From positions 1-7,237 of the forward strand of contig CAJLVJ010000071.1 in assembly GCA_905210085.1 (NCBI GenBank): DNA of 7,237 bases. Reading direction: 5' to 3'. The notes beneath the pieces are model-generated. The model had not been told where the DNA came from, searched no databases, and was given only the letters and a program-made list of their open reading frames with translations. Positions 6,252 through 7,237 of the stretch are shown here, in pieces. Position 1 is the stretch's first letter. Each line of letters opens with the position of its first letter. The stretch comes from an uncultured Collinsella sp. Its GTDB lineage: Bacteria; Actinomycetota; Coriobacteriia; Coriobacteriales; Coriobacteriaceae. The translations under genes were made by a program, and so were the position numbers.

Positions 6252-6269
6252 AAAGGGAGGGAAATAACT

Positions 6270-7237
6270 ATGACTGTTACGTTCGAAGGTTACGAGCGCC
6301 GCGCTGACAAGATCAACAAGTGCCTCGCCGACAACGGCATCGCCTCCCTCGAGGAAGCTCTGCAGATCTGCACCGACAAGGGCTTCAACCCGCGTGAGAT
6401 CGTCAACAACACCCAGTCCATCGCCTTCCAGAACGCCGAGTGGGCCTACACCCTCGGTTGCGCTCTCGCTGTCAAGCGTGGCGCCAAGTCCGCTTCTGAG
6501 GCTGCCGCTATCATCGGCGAGGGCATCCAGGCCTTCACCGTTCCCGGCTCCGTCGCCGAGGACCGCAAGGTCGGTCTGGGCCACGGCAACCTGGGCGCTA
6601 TGCTACTCTCCGACGACACCGAGTGCTTCGCCTTCCTGGCCGGTCACGAGTCCTTCGCTGCCGCTGAGGGTGCTATCGGCCTGGCTCTGAACGCCAACAA
6701 GGCTCGCAAGAAGCCGCTGCGCGTCATCCTCAACGGTCTGGGCAAGGACGCTGCTCAGATCATCGCCCGCATCAACGGTTTCACCTACGTGAAGACCCAG
6801 TTCGACTACTTCACGGGCGAGCTCAAGGTCGTCGAGACCATCCCCTACTCCGATGGTCCCCGCGCCGCCGTCAACTGCTACGGCGCCGACGACGTCCGCG
6901 AGGGCGTTGCCATCATGTGGCACGAGAACGTCGACATCTCGATCACCGGTAACTCCACCAACCCCACGCGCTTCCAGCACCCCGTCGCTGGCACCTACAA
7001 GAAGGAGCGCCTCGAGGCTGGCAAGAAGTACTTCTCTGTCGCTTCTGGTGGCGGCACTGGCCGTACCCTGCACCCGGACAACATGGGCGCCGGCCCTGCC
7101 TCTTACGGCATGACCGACACCATGGGCCGTATGCACTCCGACGCCCAGTTCGCCGGTTCTTCCTCCGTGCCTGCGCACGTCGACATGATGGGTCTCATCG
7201 GCATGGGCAACAACCCCATGGTCGGTGCCACCGTCGC
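6270..7237 (+). CDS. GGGtGRT-family protein (3' end cut off by the window)
   Basis: 322 codons are visible with no stop; members of this family are, as I recall, about 330 residues, so only the last few are missing. The name-giving motif GGGTGRT is at residues 260-266 (7047-7067), followed by LHPDNMGAGPASYGMTDTMG. Conserved-looking blocks upstream include IVNNTQSIAFQNAEWAYTLG (44-63) and the glycine-rich LGHGNLGAMLL. There are five cysteines (18, 34, 64, 119, 203), not arranged as a classical Fe-S motif. No signal peptide or membrane segment is apparent, so it is likely cytoplasmic. The biochemical function of the family is unknown to me; the link to Fe-S biology comes only from the neighbouring scaffold gene. 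AAGGGAGG (6253-6260) lies 9 bases before the ATG, a strong ribosome binding site. In-frame codons are strongly biased, with many GCT, GGT and CGT, which suggests high expression. Confidence 0.93.
   Translation, partial: MTVTFEGYERRADKINKCLADNGIASLEEALQICTDKGFNPREIVNNTQSIAFQNAEWAYTLGCALAVKRGAKSASEAAAIIGEGIQAFTVPGSVAEDRKVGLGHGNLGAMLLSDDTECFAFLAGHESFAAAEGAIGLALNANKARKKPLRVILNGLGKDAAQIIARINGFTYVKTQFDYFTGELKVVETIPYSDGPRAAVNCYGADDVREGVAIMWHENVDISITGNSTNPTRFQHPVAGTYKKERLEAGKKYFSVASGGGTGRTLHPDNMGAGPASYGMTDTMGRMHSDAQFAGSSSVPAHVDMMGLIGMGNNPMVGATV

Noticed and set aside
5526..6584. 352-codon minus-strand open frame opposite the scaffold gene
   Set aside because: Antisense shadow spanning two well-supported plus-strand genes and the gap between them.

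Overview
The window looks like chromosomal DNA of a high-GC Gram-positive gut actinobacterium of class Coriobacteriia, most likely Collinsella or a close relative. This rests on strong C/G preference at third codon positions, a SUF operon that ends in the Gram-positive-type sufU, and the scaffold/GGGtGRT gene pair. The genus call is an inference from sequence feel; no search was run.

Layout. (1) 1-3641, plus strand: the 3' part of a SUF iron-sulfur cluster assembly operon, sufB (5' end cut off by the window) - sufD - sufS - sufU. All junctions overlap (1, 4 and 8 bp), each start has its own Shine-Dalgarno sequence, and the operon ends in a strong rho-independent terminator at 3674-3703. sufC is expected upstream but is not in view. 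(2) 3704-4300: a 597-bp spacer without a convincing gene. It has a GC-rich inverted-repeat part and an AT-richer part. (3) 4301-5113, minus strand: a REP-associated (Y1/RAYT-type) transposase homologue with a C-terminal helix-turn-helix. It appears to have lost one histidine of the HUH motif and the catalytic tyrosine. (4) 5114-5516: a divergent intergenic region with a plausible minus-strand promoter and the leader of the next plus-strand operon. (5) 5517-7237, plus strand: a two-gene unit of a 244-residue NifU-like scaffold protein followed by a GGGtGRT-family protein, whose 3' end is cut off by the window.

How the genes fit together. SufS takes sulfur from cysteine. SufU, by family knowledge a zinc-dependent sulfur acceptor, relays it to the SufBD(C) scaffold, which builds the cluster. 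The second unit carries another U-type scaffold homologue. Its ligand positions differ from SufU's, and it is paired with a protein of unknown function, so it is probably a separate Fe-S related module rather than a duplicate of SUF. The transposase homologue separates the two modules and is transcribed against them.

The most interesting points are: the poorly understood scaffold/GGGtGRT pair and its non-canonical cysteine pattern; the apparently inactive RAYT homologue; and an 8-mer, CAGACGGG, that occurs four times in the non-coding DNA on both sides of that gene. No tRNA, rRNA, CRISPR array or complete insertion sequence is visible.
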